Part shown: piece by piece, positions 35,526 to 44,915 of the stretch | Position numbering within the stretch: position 1 is the first letter of the stretch | How the letters are laid out: each line of letters begins with the position of its first letter | Program-made: the position numbers and the translations under genes | From: JAKVCB01 sp965243695 | Lineage (GTDB): Bacteria; Planctomycetota; Planctomycetia; Pirellulales; Lacipirellulaceae | Length of the DNA stretch: 64,000 nt | Assembly (NCBI GenBank): GCA_965243695.1 | Contig: CBDEWC010000039.1 | Span: 451,935-515,934, forward strand | Direction of reading: 5' to 3' | The notes under the pieces: model-generated | Databases searched by the model: none | Seen by the model: the letters and a program-made list of their open reading frames with translations, nothing else | What the model was told of the DNA's origin: nothing

Positions 35526-36629
35526 TCAGTCAGCAGAAAAGGCGTAGATACACCTCTGATGGTACGTGTCGCCCGGCTTCAAGATGACACTGGGGAAATC
35601 GGGCTGATTCACCGAATCGGGAAAATGCTGGGTTTCGAGGCAGCACCCGCTGCGGTGGAGGTAGGTTTTGCCCTGCTTCCCTTCCTGCCCGAACAGGAAG
35701 TTACCGCCGTAGAACTGGACTCCAGGTTGGGTCGTCCAGACGGTCAGGGTTCTCCCCGAGGACGGATCTTTTAACACAGCTGCCACACTCAGTTCACCCA
35801 GCTTGGATTTCTTGAGTACATAGTTGTGGTCGTAGCCGGTCGTGGATGTGTTGTCCAGTTCTGCAACGTGCAGGCCGATCGGTGTCGGTTGGCGAAAATC
35901 GAGCGGAGTTCCTTCAACCGGGGCAATCTCCCCGGTGGGAATGAGCGTGGCGTCAACTGGTGTGTAGTTGTTTGCGTTGATGGTAAGAAGGTGGTCGTGA
36001 ATGGTAGGTGCCCCGGCACCGGCGAGATTGAAGTACGCGTGGTTTGTCAAATTAACGGGCGATTTTTCGTCGGTCGTAGCTTCATAATCGATCTGGATTT
36101 CATGGTCATCGGTGAGCGTGTAAGTTACGGTAATGTCGAGATTGCCGGGATAATGTTCTTCGCCAGCCGGGCTATGGTAGGTGAACTTCACACCCCGATC
36201 GTCGGCATTTTCAAACGCAGTGGCATTCCAAAGGACCTTGTCGAGGCTATGCGTGCTCCCTCCGTGGAGATGATTGGGACCATTGTTCATTGCAAGCTGG
36301 TACTCTTTCCCGTCCAAAGAAAACTGGCCTTTGGCAATACGGTTGGCACAGCGGCCAGTTGTGGACCCGAAATGCTGATGTTTTTTCGACTCGTAGTCAG
36401 CCACCTTGTCGAAACCAAACACGACGTCTGCCAATTGGCCGTCTCGATCGGGGGCCTCAATGCCAATCAACGTTGCTCCGCGCGTCATGACTTTTAGGAC
36501 CATTCCCGCAGGGTTGCGAACGGTGTAAACGTCAACCATTTCTCCGGAACTGGTTTTACCAAACTTTTTTTTCATCACTTTTTCACTGACGGAAAATTGA
36601 GAAAACAACAGGGCGAGCAAGATCAACAA
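35526..36629 (-). CDS. galM: Aldose 1-epimerase (mutarotase)
   Basis: The protein has about 367 residues. Mutarotase residues are GPNHLHGGSTHSLDKVLW (substrate-binding His), NLTNHAYFNLAG with the catalytic His, and GYDHNYVL. It interconverts alpha and beta anomers of hexoses. The N-terminal stretch MLILLALLFSQFSVS would be an export signal, as seen in periplasmic GalM proteins, but the first codon is TTG and no good ribosome site is visible. ATG 36575 would give a cytoplasmic protein. Neighbours on the same strand are an M20 peptidase and an SDR, with wide gaps, so an operon is not evident. Confidence 0.88.
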   Translation of the reverse strand: MLILLALLFSQFSVSEKVMKKKFGKTSSGEMVDVYTVRNPAGMVLKVMTRGATLIGIEAPDRDGQLADVVFGFDKVADYESKKHQHFGSTTGRCANRIAKGQFSLDGKEYQLAMNNGPNHLHGGSTHSLDKVLWNATAFENADDRGVKFTYHSPAGEEHYPGNLDITVTYTLTDDHEIQIDYEATTDEKSPVNLTNHAYFNLAGAGAPTIHDHLLTINANNYTPVDATLIPTGEIAPVEGTPLDFRQPTPIGLHVAELDNTSTTGYDHNYVLKKSKLGELSVAAVLKDPSSGRTLTVWTTQPGVQFYGGNFLFGQEGKQGKTYLHRSGCCLETQHFPDSVNQPDFPSVILKPGDTYHQRCIYAFSAD

Positions 36630-36879
36630 GCATGGTTTGGGATTATGGTTTCTCCCATTCCGGCAATTCGGTATTGTTGCAGGTATTTGCTCCAGGGGGA
36701 TTGGTCTTTTTGCCAGGCGAAGATGCCCCTTCTCTAGGCCGTCAGTTTATCACATGGCTCTGTAAAGCGGTGAGTTAAAATGGAGCAGACATTCGACGGT
36801 CGCTCCCCAGATTGTCACCGAGAGCGAGCCGTCCCTTTTCGAACCGGTGGGAGGCCCGTGAACGGATCGCAAGCGATAT

Positions 36880-38061
36880 TCAAGCTCCCCAGAAACTGGC
36901 TGGTTGGCGCATCAACGCCTGGTAAACGTGGATCCCTTGTTCGAACTGGTCCAGGTCAAGATGTTCATCCGCACGATGTGCCTGGGCAATGTCTCCGGGG
37001 CCCAGTACGACCGCAGGTAGGCCACCGGCGGTATGGTTACTGGCGTTGGTTCCATACTTGACGCCGACCGGCTCAACGGAGAATCCCAGGTTGGTCAGGA
37101 CCTGCCCTACGCGATCAGCCAAAGGACGATTGTTATCGGGCGATAAGGGCGGATCGACCCTGACCTCAACGTGCTCCACATCAAGTTGGGGGTCACTTTC
37201 ACAGAGTGGTTGTAGCACAGCTTTGACAGCCGGCAGGACGGGCGCGGCGTCTTCTCCCGGCACCAGTCTGCGATCGACCAAGACCGCGCAAGATTCTGGA
37301 ATCACGTTGATTTGGGAGCCTCCCTGAATGACATTGATGCTGCACTGCGCTTTGCCAACCAAAGGATGGGTTGTGGTGACCGTGGGGATGTAGTCGCGTT
37401 CGATAGTCGTGATGACACGCGCCATGGCGCTGATGGCCGAGCGACCCTGGCTGGGATCTGAAGAGTGTGCCGCCTGACCGTTGGTGCGAATCGTCCAGCG
37501 GACATACCCGTTGTGTGCGATGACCAGTTGTAGTTGAGTCGGTTCACCAACGACCACACCGACTGGCTTCCAGGGGAGCTGGCTTAGCTGCTTTTGGGCA
37601 AATGCGTTTACACCGGTCTTGGCAACCTCTTCTTCGATGCTGAACAGGATGGCAATGTTTGTGGAAAGTTGTTCGCTTTGTACTGCGTTTCGCAGGGCCC
37701 ACAGCATCGCTGCGCCAGTCCCCTTGGTATCGCACGATCCTCGGCCCCAGATTTTTCCGTCTTTGACCAGCCCTGCAAAAGGGGGAACCGTCATCCCCTC
37801 GACACCGACAGTATCCATGTGGCTGTCGAAAAGGAGCCACGGAGCCTGGGCGTTGACCTCGTGGGAGACGAGCAGATTGTAAGCGTCACCGGTCACCGCC
37901 AGGCGATCTGTTTTGAAGCCCCACGCTTGCGCGACCTGTTCCAGGTATTGGGCAAGCTGGCCCTCGACAAAGAGGGTACCTTCGGCCAGGCGGTTGACCG
38001 TGTTAAATCCGATCATCCGCTGCAACAGTTGCACGCTATCGGCAGGAATGATAAGTGACAT
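36880..38061 (-). CDS. M20-family deacylase, acetylornithine deacetylase-like
   Basis: The protein has 393 residues and no signal. Two-zinc M20 residues are present: LLFDSHMDTVG with the His-x-Asp, WGRGSCDTKG with the bridging Asp, SIEEEVAKTG with the Glu-Glu pair, and HRADEHLDL near the C-terminus with the last His. The dimerisation domain between them contains WTIRTNGQAAHSSDPSQG. The overall pattern resembles ArgE/DapE; ArgE splits N-acetylornithine to ornithine. The exact substrate is not certain because M20 enzymes include many amidases. GGAGGG lies about 12 bases upstream of the ATG. Confidence 0.85.
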   Translation of the reverse strand: MSLIIPADSVQLLQRMIGFNTVNRLAEGTLFVEGQLAQYLEQVAQAWGFKTDRLAVTGDAYNLLVSHEVNAQAPWLLFDSHMDTVGVEGMTVPPFAGLVKDGKIWGRGSCDTKGTGAAMLWALRNAVQSEQLSTNIAILFSIEEEVAKTGVNAFAQKQLSQLPWKPVGVVVGEPTQLQLVIAHNGYVRWTIRTNGQAAHSSDPSQGRSAISAMARVITTIERDYIPTVTTTHPLVGKAQCSINVIQGGSQINVIPESCAVLVDRRLVPGEDAAPVLPAVKAVLQPLCESDPQLDVEHVEVRVDPPLSPDNNRPLADRVGQVLTNLGFSVEPVGVKYGTNASNHTAGGLPAVVLGPGDIAQAHRADEHLDLDQFEQGIHVYQALMRQPASFWGA

Positions 38062-38323
38062 GGAAAACAGGAACCCTCCACAGGCAAGAAAAAATAGGTT
38101 GCGTCGGCACGGGTGTCAGGAACTAGAGGCCTACGACACTTTATTTTTTTGCTTCCTTGCAGGAAACACACTGGGATCATACTGCAATGACAGGAGAGTT
38201 GTCAGGCTGATTCTTGGCTCAACGCGAAACGGGTTGACGTAAAGCGGCCAGTGGCAAGCCCCGTGCGCGGTTGTCCTGGTCACGGAAGGCTTTGCGCTGC
38301 AGAGTCGAAACAAGGGGAGCCGG

Positions 38324-39862
38324 TTATTCCTCAGGGAAGTTGGCCTCGACCGCATCGCGTTGGTAGATCGGCATATGGCGGTAGTAGACTTCAAGCGTCA
38401 TGCAGCACATGGCCGTGTTGTAAAGCCGGCCACCCGCTTCGCCATGGCCTCCGCTCAGGAACCAACTTCCTTTTTCGTGGCCTTCTTTTGCTTGGGCGTT
38501 GACGAGAAAGTCGCGAAGTTGGGTATTCCAGGTTTCCCACAGTTCCCCTTCACCGCCCGTGTACTGAAAGAGGAGTTGGGCAGCATAGTAGTTGAAGTAG
38601 GCGTTGTCAGTCGCGGGTCCAATTGCAGCGATACGTTTTACTCCTTCGATGAGTTGTTCGTTGTCACGTTTCCAACCCAGGTACATGCGACACAGGAGTC
38701 CGATGGCGCTAGTGGCATTTCCATAACTAGAAGCACCGGCCGTATAGCCGTAGCCAATACCACCTTCGACCTGAACAGAATCAAGAAATGCAGAAGCACC
38801 GCGGACCGTAGAGGCGGGAACCATGAGATAGCTCATGTGACCGCTTTTGAGGGCCATGATTTGCCAACCCACGACCGAGGTATCGCCCGGTTGTTTGGGG
38901 TTATACCGCCATCCACCGCCGACAGGATCTTGGGCAAAGGTAATGAAGTTCAGCGCTAACTGTGCAGGACCTTGCAGCCTGGAAGCGTTCGTCATGCCGT
39001 ACGCCTCGCACAAGGTAATCGCAGCGAGTCCGTGGGAATACATTTGCCCGCTATCGGTGAACGAGCCGCCATTCTTGTTGGCTTTCATTTGTTGCACGAG
39101 GGCAGTCAACCCTTGTCTCACAACCGCCTGGTAGTCTCCGACCATGTGGGTATTACCGGCGCCCAGAAACGGCAGCAAGGCCATTGCGGTACCGCCGGCG
39201 ATGGCATCGCTGCGCGTGCCCTTATCGGCACACCGCCCTTGGCAGCGGAATTGGGTGTGATCGAAGCTCCACGATCCATCAGGATTCTGGTGTTCGGCGA
39301 TCCATGCCAGGGCCAGTCCCACAGCAGTTTCGCTCGCGGCATTACCTCCCCCTTTGCGAACCATCACGGCGCGTGCCATGTGACCACGACCGGAGAGACC
39401 ACTCCCGCCGCCACCAAGCGCGTTTGCCACCGTCAACAGAGGTGCAATATCGCTGCCAATATCCATGACGGCAATTTCAGCAGCCGGGGCAGATTCGAGG
39501 TCGTTGGTAACAGCAAAGCTGACATTCTCTTCGATCAAAGTGGTTTCCGGCTGCTCTTCGTATTCCACGATTTCTTCTTCGAGTTCGACCGGGTCGGTTT
39601 CGAACTCAATATTCTCTTCCAATTGCTCCTGAATATCTGAGGGAGAAACATTCAGATCCGCGGTGACCAGAGCCGGGAGTTCAGGGAGCAACCACAGGCC
39701 AAGTATCACCAAGAGCACCACATGCGTGACCAGGCTGGCCAGCCAACTCGGGCTGTTGCGCATCAACGATTGGTAGAGGGGGAGCGATTCGCGCTCCTTA
39801 CCCCCACTTGAGGTGTGCTGGCGTTCGGTTTTATCGTTATTTGTTTTGTTTGCGCGTTTCAT
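38324..39862 (-). CDS. Membrane-anchored squalene-cyclase-fold repeat protein
   Basis: The protein has 512 residues. It is cytoplasmic at the start, with a single helix at about 41-60 (LASLVTHVVLLVILGLWLLP), then an acidic stretch with long Glu runs (about 77-115). A toroid-repeat domain of the prenyltransferase/squalene oxidase type follows from about 180: ALAWIAEHQNPDGSWSFD, QDPVGGGWRYNPKQPGDTSVVGWQIMALKSG and the C-terminal NTAMCCMTLEVYYRHMPIYQ. Such proteins are common in planctomycetes and have no known catalytic role; the DxDD motif of true cyclases is not seen. It stands alone on the minus strand. Confidence 0.78.
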   Translation of the reverse strand: MKRANKTNNDKTERQHTSSGGKERESLPLYQSLMRNSPSWLASLVTHVVLLVILGLWLLPELPALVTADLNVSPSDIQEQLEENIEFETDPVELEEEIVEYEEQPETTLIEENVSFAVTNDLESAPAAEIAVMDIGSDIAPLLTVANALGGGGSGLSGRGHMARAVMVRKGGGNAASETAVGLALAWIAEHQNPDGSWSFDHTQFRCQGRCADKGTRSDAIAGGTAMALLPFLGAGNTHMVGDYQAVVRQGLTALVQQMKANKNGGSFTDSGQMYSHGLAAITLCEAYGMTNASRLQGPAQLALNFITFAQDPVGGGWRYNPKQPGDTSVVGWQIMALKSGHMSYLMVPASTVRGASAFLDSVQVEGGIGYGYTAGASSYGNATSAIGLLCRMYLGWKRDNEQLIEGVKRIAAIGPATDNAYFNYYAAQLLFQYTGGEGELWETWNTQLRDFLVNAQAKEGHEKGSWFLSGGHGEAGGRLYNTAMCCMTLEVYYRHMPIYQRDAVEANFPEE

Positions 39863-40203
39863 AACAGACAGGTGCTTTCTTCACCCGTAAAAGACATCTT
39901 TTCTAAGCGGAGCGGATTTTCCAGGCGGAGTGGAGGTCGACTAACGAACCACCAAAGGCTGGAGCCACTTCCAAATAAACCCTCTCTCCTATTACCTCTA
40001 TTCTACCACTCAGGTTTCTCTGTTCCCACCACTTTCGTTTTCACTTTTGGAAAACCGGTTCCTGCTGCGGGGATGATCGACAAGTCATCCTTGGGGAAGT
40101 AAAAGGAATCCTGGGAGAACGGGAAGGATCCACCACTTTTCCTTGGGGGGAAGCCGTTGATGGTTTGTAAGCGTTCAACTACCGTTCAGAGCGAGACATA
40201 CGT
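39863..40203. other. Intergenic region
   Basis: A 341-bp gap between the squalene-cyclase-like gene start and the Gfo/Idh stop. Apart from the tandem repeat at 40183 nothing was recognised. Confidence 0.5.
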
Positions 40204-40216
40204 TCAGAGCGAGACA
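40183..40216. repeat. 18-bp tandem repeat duplicating a stop codon
   Basis: CGTTCAGAGCGAGACATA at 40183-40200 is followed by CGTTCAGAGCGAGACA at 40201-40216. On the minus strand the second copy holds the last codons and the TGA stop of the Gfo/Idh gene, and the first copy repeats them 18 bases downstream in the same frame. Confidence 0.95.
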
Positions 40217-41265
40217 GGCTGACCGCTTCCTGCCGATTCGTAGACCGCTCGGATAATGGCCAGCGCTTTGCAAGCCTCGGCGCCGTCAATCAACAGTGGG
40301 CCATCGGTCGCAACGGTTTCCAGGAAATTGGCAATATTCCGCGTGTGGTTGGCATAGTCGATCGCCATGGGGTCGGCAGCGCCACCCTCCGCTGCGGCAC
40401 CACTGAATTGCGAGCGAATTTGTTCATCTTCGGGAAGCTCATTGCGAAATTTCCAGGTGACCATCTGGTCTTCGTGCACTTCGGCGGTGCCGTCGCGGCC
40501 GGCGATGTGGATTCGTAGCGACGTGCCCGGCCACATTGAGGTAGCCCCCAGAATATTACCCAGTGCCCCGTTTTCAAACTGGAGGAGACCAACAGCCGTA
40601 TCTTCTACCTCGATCAGGTCGGTGGCGTGACCCCGTTGTGCCGTTAGCCCAAAAACTTTTGAGGTTTTCCCGGCACCGGCTGCTGCGGCAATCCATTGGA
40701 TTGCGTCAATCGCATGGATTGACTGATTCATCAGGGCCCCACCCCCGTCGAGGGCAACGGTTCCCTGCCATCGGTCGGGGGAATAATAGGTGTCCTCGCG
40801 CCACCAGGGGACATAGGCCACCGCAACCGCGAGCGGGCCAAATCGACCGGCCCGGGCTGCGTCGTAAATGGCCCGGACGACCGGGTTGAAGCGTTGCGGG
40901 AAAATGCCGCCCAGGTGGATGCCGCCATCGCCCGCCGCGGTGATCATCTGCCTGGCACGTTCGATGGTAATTTCGAGCGGTTTTTCACAGAGGACGTGGA
41001 TTCCCCGCTTCGCGGCGGCTGCGGCCGGTTCCAGATGGGCGCCACTGGGTGTGCAGATGGTGACAACGTCCGGCTTTTCCTGTTCGAGTAGTTCTTCACA
41101 GGTTGGGTAAAACTTGCAGGAGAATTTTTTGGCGAATTCAAGTCCTTTGGACTCCGTGCGACAACAACCACCAACAAGTTCGGCTCCATCGATATCGGCA
41201 ATGGCACGGGCATGCATTTCGGCAATCGCACCAATTCCAACGATGCCAATACGGAAGGTTTTCAT
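40204..41265 (-). CDS. Gfo/Idh/MocA oxidoreductase
   Basis: From ATG 41265 the protein has 353 residues; the open frame extends 44 codons further but the family start MKTFRIGIVGIGAIAEMHARA is here. Rossmann motif GIVGIGAIA, then EQEKPDVVTICTPSGAHLEPAAAAAKRGIHVLCEKPLEIT with the EKP lysine, and GGALMNQSIHAIDAIQW with the catalytic-site His. It is cytoplasmic and should oxidise or reduce a sugar or inositol with NAD(P). It is the last gene of a probable cluster that continues upstream to 47265, 74 bp after the next Gfo/Idh gene. Confidence 0.88.
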   Translation of the reverse strand: MKTFRIGIVGIGAIAEMHARAIADIDGAELVGGCCRTESKGLEFAKKFSCKFYPTCEELLEQEKPDVVTICTPSGAHLEPAAAAAKRGIHVLCEKPLEITIERARQMITAAGDGGIHLGGIFPQRFNPVVRAIYDAARAGRFGPLAVAVAYVPWWREDTYYSPDRWQGTVALDGGGALMNQSIHAIDAIQWIAAAAGAGKTSKVFGLTAQRGHATDLIEVEDTAVGLLQFENGALGNILGATSMWPGTSLRIHIAGRDGTAEVHEDQMVTWKFRNELPEDEQIRSQFSGAAAEGGAADPMAIDYANHTRNIANFLETVATDGPLLIDGAEACKALAIIRAVYESAGSGQPVSL

Positions 41266-41339
41266 GATCGAACAACCAAAGGGGGTGAGGGATGTGTGCA
41301 GAGCTTTTTGTCTGGGATCTTCAGGACCTGCGACAAGCC

Positions 41340-42389
41340 TTAGTGGCGAATGGTGACGCGCCGGTTCTTTTCCATGCTTTCGGTCTGTTTCTGGCACAAA
41401 ACGATGGCGTCTCGTGCAAGTGCGGCATCGAGAACTTTAGAGGCCTGCCCTGTTTTTATCGACTTTGCAACTTCGCGAATTTCTGCCTGGAACGATTCCA
41501 GCGGATCGCCACCGGCCAGTTTGGGTTCGAGCGCCTTGCCACGGTTGTTGAGCAACGTTGGAGGGCACGTGTATTTCCCTTCACCCCCGATCACGGCAAA
41601 GTTGAACATGAGCGTGGCCTGCTCCAGGTGAATTTCGAAACCATGTTCGAAGGCCCGTCCCTGCTGGAGGATGGTTCCGCCCGTTGTTTCAACCAGCAAA
41701 TTGCGGTCTTTAAATTCCAAAAACGAGTGCCAGAACTCGGCAAGGTTATGACGCATGCGGCCCCGCGTAGTAACGGCGGTAGGCTCGCCGCAGGCAAGTC
41801 GTAGGAAATGGGTATCGTGCACGTGCAAGTCGAGCATCGGCCCGCCTACATGTTTGGCGGACCAATAGTTCTTGAGCCAACTTGGGTCAGAAATCACCCG
41901 CCGAAAACTGCCTCCCTTGAGTTTTCCATACTTGCCACTCTGGATGGCCTTGAGGGCCCACTTGTATTCGGGAAAGAAGGGGAGCACGTGACCGACCAGG
42001 ATCATGCGGTCAGCACGCTGGGCGGCTCGAATCATCTTCTGGCAGTCGGCGGCGGTGAGCGCAAGTGGTTTTTCGCAAAAGACGTGCTTGCCAGCTTTGA
42101 GCGCCTTGAGGGCGACGTCCGTGTGCAGCGCCGGGGGCAGCGTGATGTCGACCATGTCGATGTTGGGGTCGTCGAGCATCTGGTCGATGTTTTTAGATGT
42201 CTTGATTCCGGCAAGGTCGACCTGTTCTCCGGGAGGGCCAAAATTACCTTGAATCGATCGCCAATCACCGGCTCGTTTCTTGGGATTTTGTGAGGCAATG
42301 GCGGTGACCCGAATGCCAGGTACTTTTTGGTATGCGAGCCAGTGGATCCAGCCCATAAATCCGATGCCTGCCAGGCCTACATTGATCAT
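41340..42389 (-). CDS. Gfo/Idh/MocA oxidoreductase
   Basis: The protein has 349 residues. It opens NVGLAGIGFMGWIHW, a Rossmann motif, followed by DPNIDMVDITLPPALHTDVALKALKAGKHVFCEKPLALT with the EKP motif and GGPMLDLHVHDTHFLRLACG with the active-site His. It is cytoplasmic. It differs clearly from the neighbouring Gfo/Idh gene at 40204, so the two are not a recent duplication. Together with a porter and an isomerase-like gene it suggests sugar catabolism through oxidised intermediates. Confidence 0.88.
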   Translation of the reverse strand: MINVGLAGIGFMGWIHWLAYQKVPGIRVTAIASQNPKKRAGDWRSIQGNFGPPGEQVDLAGIKTSKNIDQMLDDPNIDMVDITLPPALHTDVALKALKAGKHVFCEKPLALTAADCQKMIRAAQRADRMILVGHVLPFFPEYKWALKAIQSGKYGKLKGGSFRRVISDPSWLKNYWSAKHVGGPMLDLHVHDTHFLRLACGEPTAVTTRGRMRHNLAEFWHSFLEFKDRNLLVETTGGTILQQGRAFEHGFEIHLEQATLMFNFAVIGGEGKYTCPPTLLNNRGKALEPKLAGGDPLESFQAEIREVAKSIKTGQASKVLDAALARDAIVLCQKQTESMEKNRRVTIRH

Positions 42390-42487
42390 AATTTGGTCAT
42401 CCCGATTTTACTGGAAACTCAATTGAGAAAAATACTCTGGTGACAATTAGAAAAGCACTCTTTTGCGTTGTTCAAATCGTGGCCGAT

Positions 42488-43825
42488 TTATTTTTCTGCC
42501 AGCGGATCGTCATCTCCAGTCGTTTTCATCTTGTCCCAGAATAGCAGGAAGAAGAGGATCGCAATGACTGCCGACATATAGGTAGGCAGTAGCCAGAAGG
42601 TTTTCCACTGGGCCATTGTTTCGGACAGCAAAGTTGGGTCAACCTTTGGTTTGACTACGGAAAACATATTCATCAATTGCTGAAAAAAAGTTCCTGTCTC
42701 TTCAGGCTGAATTGCTTGGATGGCATCGGTAAGGTCTTCATAACGGGTCACGGTTTTTGCTTGTTCGCCAAAAGCGATCCGGTAGCCAAAGTACATGCCG
42801 ATCCCCTGCGTGAAAAAGACGAGCATTCCTTGCGCCTGACCACGTACGTCTTTTCCAGCGACGTGGTCGGTATACATGAACCCGGTGACGAAGAAAAAAT
42901 CGTAGCAGATGCCGTGCAGAACGATTGACAAAAACAGCATCCAGACCACCTGGTCTTCAGCCCCAAATGCAAACAAGGCATAGCGGACAACCCAGGCGAG
43001 CATGCCCACGAGGATCATGAATTTCACGCCGAGTCTCGCGAAGAAAAACGGAATTAAGAGCATGAAAATAATCTCGGACATTTGTCCAAGCGACATCGAC
43101 GAGGCGGCAGCAACGAATCCGACATTCCCCAGGAATTGGGAGGTAAGACCATAGTAATAGGCAAGTGGGATGCAGATGAGTGTTGAGCAGATAATGAAAA
43201 CAAGAAAAGGAATTCGAGTCAGAAGTTGGATCGCATCGAGCATGAAAATCGTACGGATATCGACTGGTTTGTTTTTGGCCGGCGGCGGTGTACGGGGAAG
43301 TGTGAAACAGTAAAGGCCCAGCAAGGCCGAACTGACAGCTGCAACTTTCAGTATGAGCAGGCTTGCCGACCAACCCATAAAGCCGATGGCCAGTCCTGCT
43401 GCGATCCAGCCGATCGTGCCCCAGACCCGAATCCTTGGAAAGTCGTTCTGGTCCAGGATGTGGGTGAAGGTAATCGTGTTGCTCAGGCCGAGAGACGGCA
43501 TGTAGCAGACCATGTGACCGACAAACATCCAGATCATCATGTTGCCGTTGCCCTCAACCGCATATCCGTATGCCAACCACATAAAGATGGCCCCGAGCAG
43601 AAACAGGACACTCATGATGCGTTCGGAAGAGAAAAACCGATCGGCAAAAAGTCCGAGAAACAGCGGTGCAATGATTGCTGCAATCGGGGCACTTCCATAG
43701 GCTGCTCCGATATCAGCCCCGGAAAATTTGTGACTTCCAAGACAAAGGCCGAGGGTAACAAACCAGGCTCCCCAGACAAAAAACTGCAAAAACATCATCA
43801 CCGAAAGACGGGTACGGATATACAT
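42488..43825 (-). CDS. MFS nucleoside/sugar porter (NupG-like)
   Basis: The protein has 445 residues and about 12 hydrophobic segments. MYIRTRLSVMMFLQFFVWGAWFVTLG and GLFADRFFSSERIMSVLFLLGAIFM match the nucleoside:proton symporter branch of the major facilitator family, as in NupG. FPRIRVWGTIGWIAAGLAIGF is another block of that branch. Planctomycete relatives often sit among sugar genes, and nucleosides need not be the substrate. The central position between Gfo/Idh and isomerase genes suggests it imports the cluster's substrate. Confidence 0.86.
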   Translation of the reverse strand: MYIRTRLSVMMFLQFFVWGAWFVTLGLCLGSHKFSGADIGAAYGSAPIAAIIAPLFLGLFADRFFSSERIMSVLFLLGAIFMWLAYGYAVEGNGNMMIWMFVGHMVCYMPSLGLSNTITFTHILDQNDFPRIRVWGTIGWIAAGLAIGFMGWSASLLILKVAAVSSALLGLYCFTLPRTPPPAKNKPVDIRTIFMLDAIQLLTRIPFLVFIICSTLICIPLAYYYGLTSQFLGNVGFVAAASSMSLGQMSEIIFMLLIPFFFARLGVKFMILVGMLAWVVRYALFAFGAEDQVVWMLFLSIVLHGICYDFFFVTGFMYTDHVAGKDVRGQAQGMLVFFTQGIGMYFGYRIAFGEQAKTVTRYEDLTDAIQAIQPEETGTFFQQLMNMFSVVKPKVDPTLLSETMAQWKTFWLLPTYMSAVIAILFFLLFWDKMKTTGDDDPLAEK

Positions 43826-43965
43826 GCGATTAGTCGACCTGGGGTTTTTGGGAAGTGTAGGAGTGAGGTTGTTACGGTTTGATGATGGGTCACTATTGTT
43901 TTTGTCTCGGTTGCCTGTAACCCAACGGGCACTTCCGAATGGAGGATTGCCATCGTGGCTTGTGG

Positions 43966-44811
43966 TTACCCATTCAGTTCACTTTTCAAACGATCCAGCA
44001 GCGCAACCGCGCCGCCAATTTCGGCTTTCTGGCGTTCTGGCTCCTGGGCAATTTCACGTTCGATGGTCAGTGGCCCCGTATACCCAATTTCGTCGAGCGT
44101 CGTCAGGTAAGCTTTGAAATTGACGTCTCCTTCGCCCAGCGGGACTTCTTCACCCCAGGTCTCACCTGGCTGGTCCGACCAGGTACCATCCTTGCAGTGG
44201 ATACTGCGAACGTAGGAACCAAGTTTTTTCAGGGCAGGCAATGGTTCGCCACAACCGTAAAGAATCATGTTGGCCGGATCGAAATTGACAAACAGGTTAG
44301 GGCGGTCAACATCGCCTAAGAAGCGAAGCAGCACCTCAGCCGGTTCCTGGCCCGTTTCCAGGTTCAAGGTTTGATTGAGCCGGGCGCAGTGGTCACAGAC
44401 GTCGCGGGTAACTTCGAGGATCTCGGCATAGGTGGGGTCGCTTGACTCGTGAGGCACGAAGCCAATGTGGAGCCCAACCTGGTCCACGTCCATTTGGCGG
44501 GCAAAGTCAGCGATTTCCTTGAGTTCTTTGGTGCGGGCAGCACGAGTTTCGGCAGGAACCAGACCAACGGTCGTCTTGACCGTTGGAATATCGGCATAGC
44601 TTTCACCCTCGAAGCCGCCAAACACACAAGTGATCGTGATCCCGTATTCCTGCAGTTGTGCCTTAAAAGCAGAAATTTTTTCCGGGGTTCTCGAGGTGGC
44701 ATGAGGTGAATGGAGGTGGACGGTAGGCACCCCCAGTTCACGCACCACGTCAAGATGGACCCCCAGCCCGGCATCAATACTGGCAAAAACACCAATGGGC
44801 CACTTTTCCAT
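43966..44811 (-). CDS. Sugar phosphate isomerase/epimerase-like protein
   Basis: The protein has 281 residues and is cytoplasmic. It is a TIM barrel of the AP-endonuclease-2 type: VRELGVPTVHLHSPHA, ITITCVFGGFEGESYADI, VGLHIGFVPHE, LNLETGQEPAEVLLRFL (metal-binding Glu), LFVNFDPANMILYG, YVRSIHCKDGTW and ERE near the end. Metal ligands Glu, Asp, His and Glu of the family can all be placed. It probably converts a keto sugar made by the neighbouring oxidoreductases; the substrate is unknown. Confidence 0.85.
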   Translation of the reverse strand: MEKWPIGVFASIDAGLGVHLDVVRELGVPTVHLHSPHATSRTPEKISAFKAQLQEYGITITCVFGGFEGESYADIPTVKTTVGLVPAETRAARTKELKEIADFARQMDVDQVGLHIGFVPHESSDPTYAEILEVTRDVCDHCARLNQTLNLETGQEPAEVLLRFLGDVDRPNLFVNFDPANMILYGCGEPLPALKKLGSYVRSIHCKDGTWSDQPGETWGEEVPLGEGDVNFKAYLTTLDEIGYTGPLTIEREIAQEPERQKAEIGGAVALLDRLKSELNG

Positions 44812-44875
44812 GGCAGAATCTCCTTGGGTGCGATTGTGGAAGCAAGCCGTGCAACTTACCTGCCCCCAGCGGTTT

Positions 44876-44908
44876 GATCAAGATTCGTAGGGGGAGATCA
44901 AGATTCGT
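44876..44908. repeat. 20-bp tandem repeat after the ROK kinase stop
   Basis: GATCAAGATTCGT occurs at 44876 and again at 44896 with AGGGGGA between. On the minus strand each copy reads GAATCTTGA, close to GAATCCTGA at the gene's own stop (44916), so it resembles a degraded triplication of the gene end. Confidence 0.85.
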
Positions 44909-44915
44909 GAGCCAG

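Noticed and set aside
38115..38155. Hairpin GTGTC...GACAC followed by a T run
   Set aside because: The T run is on the + strand and no + gene lies before it.
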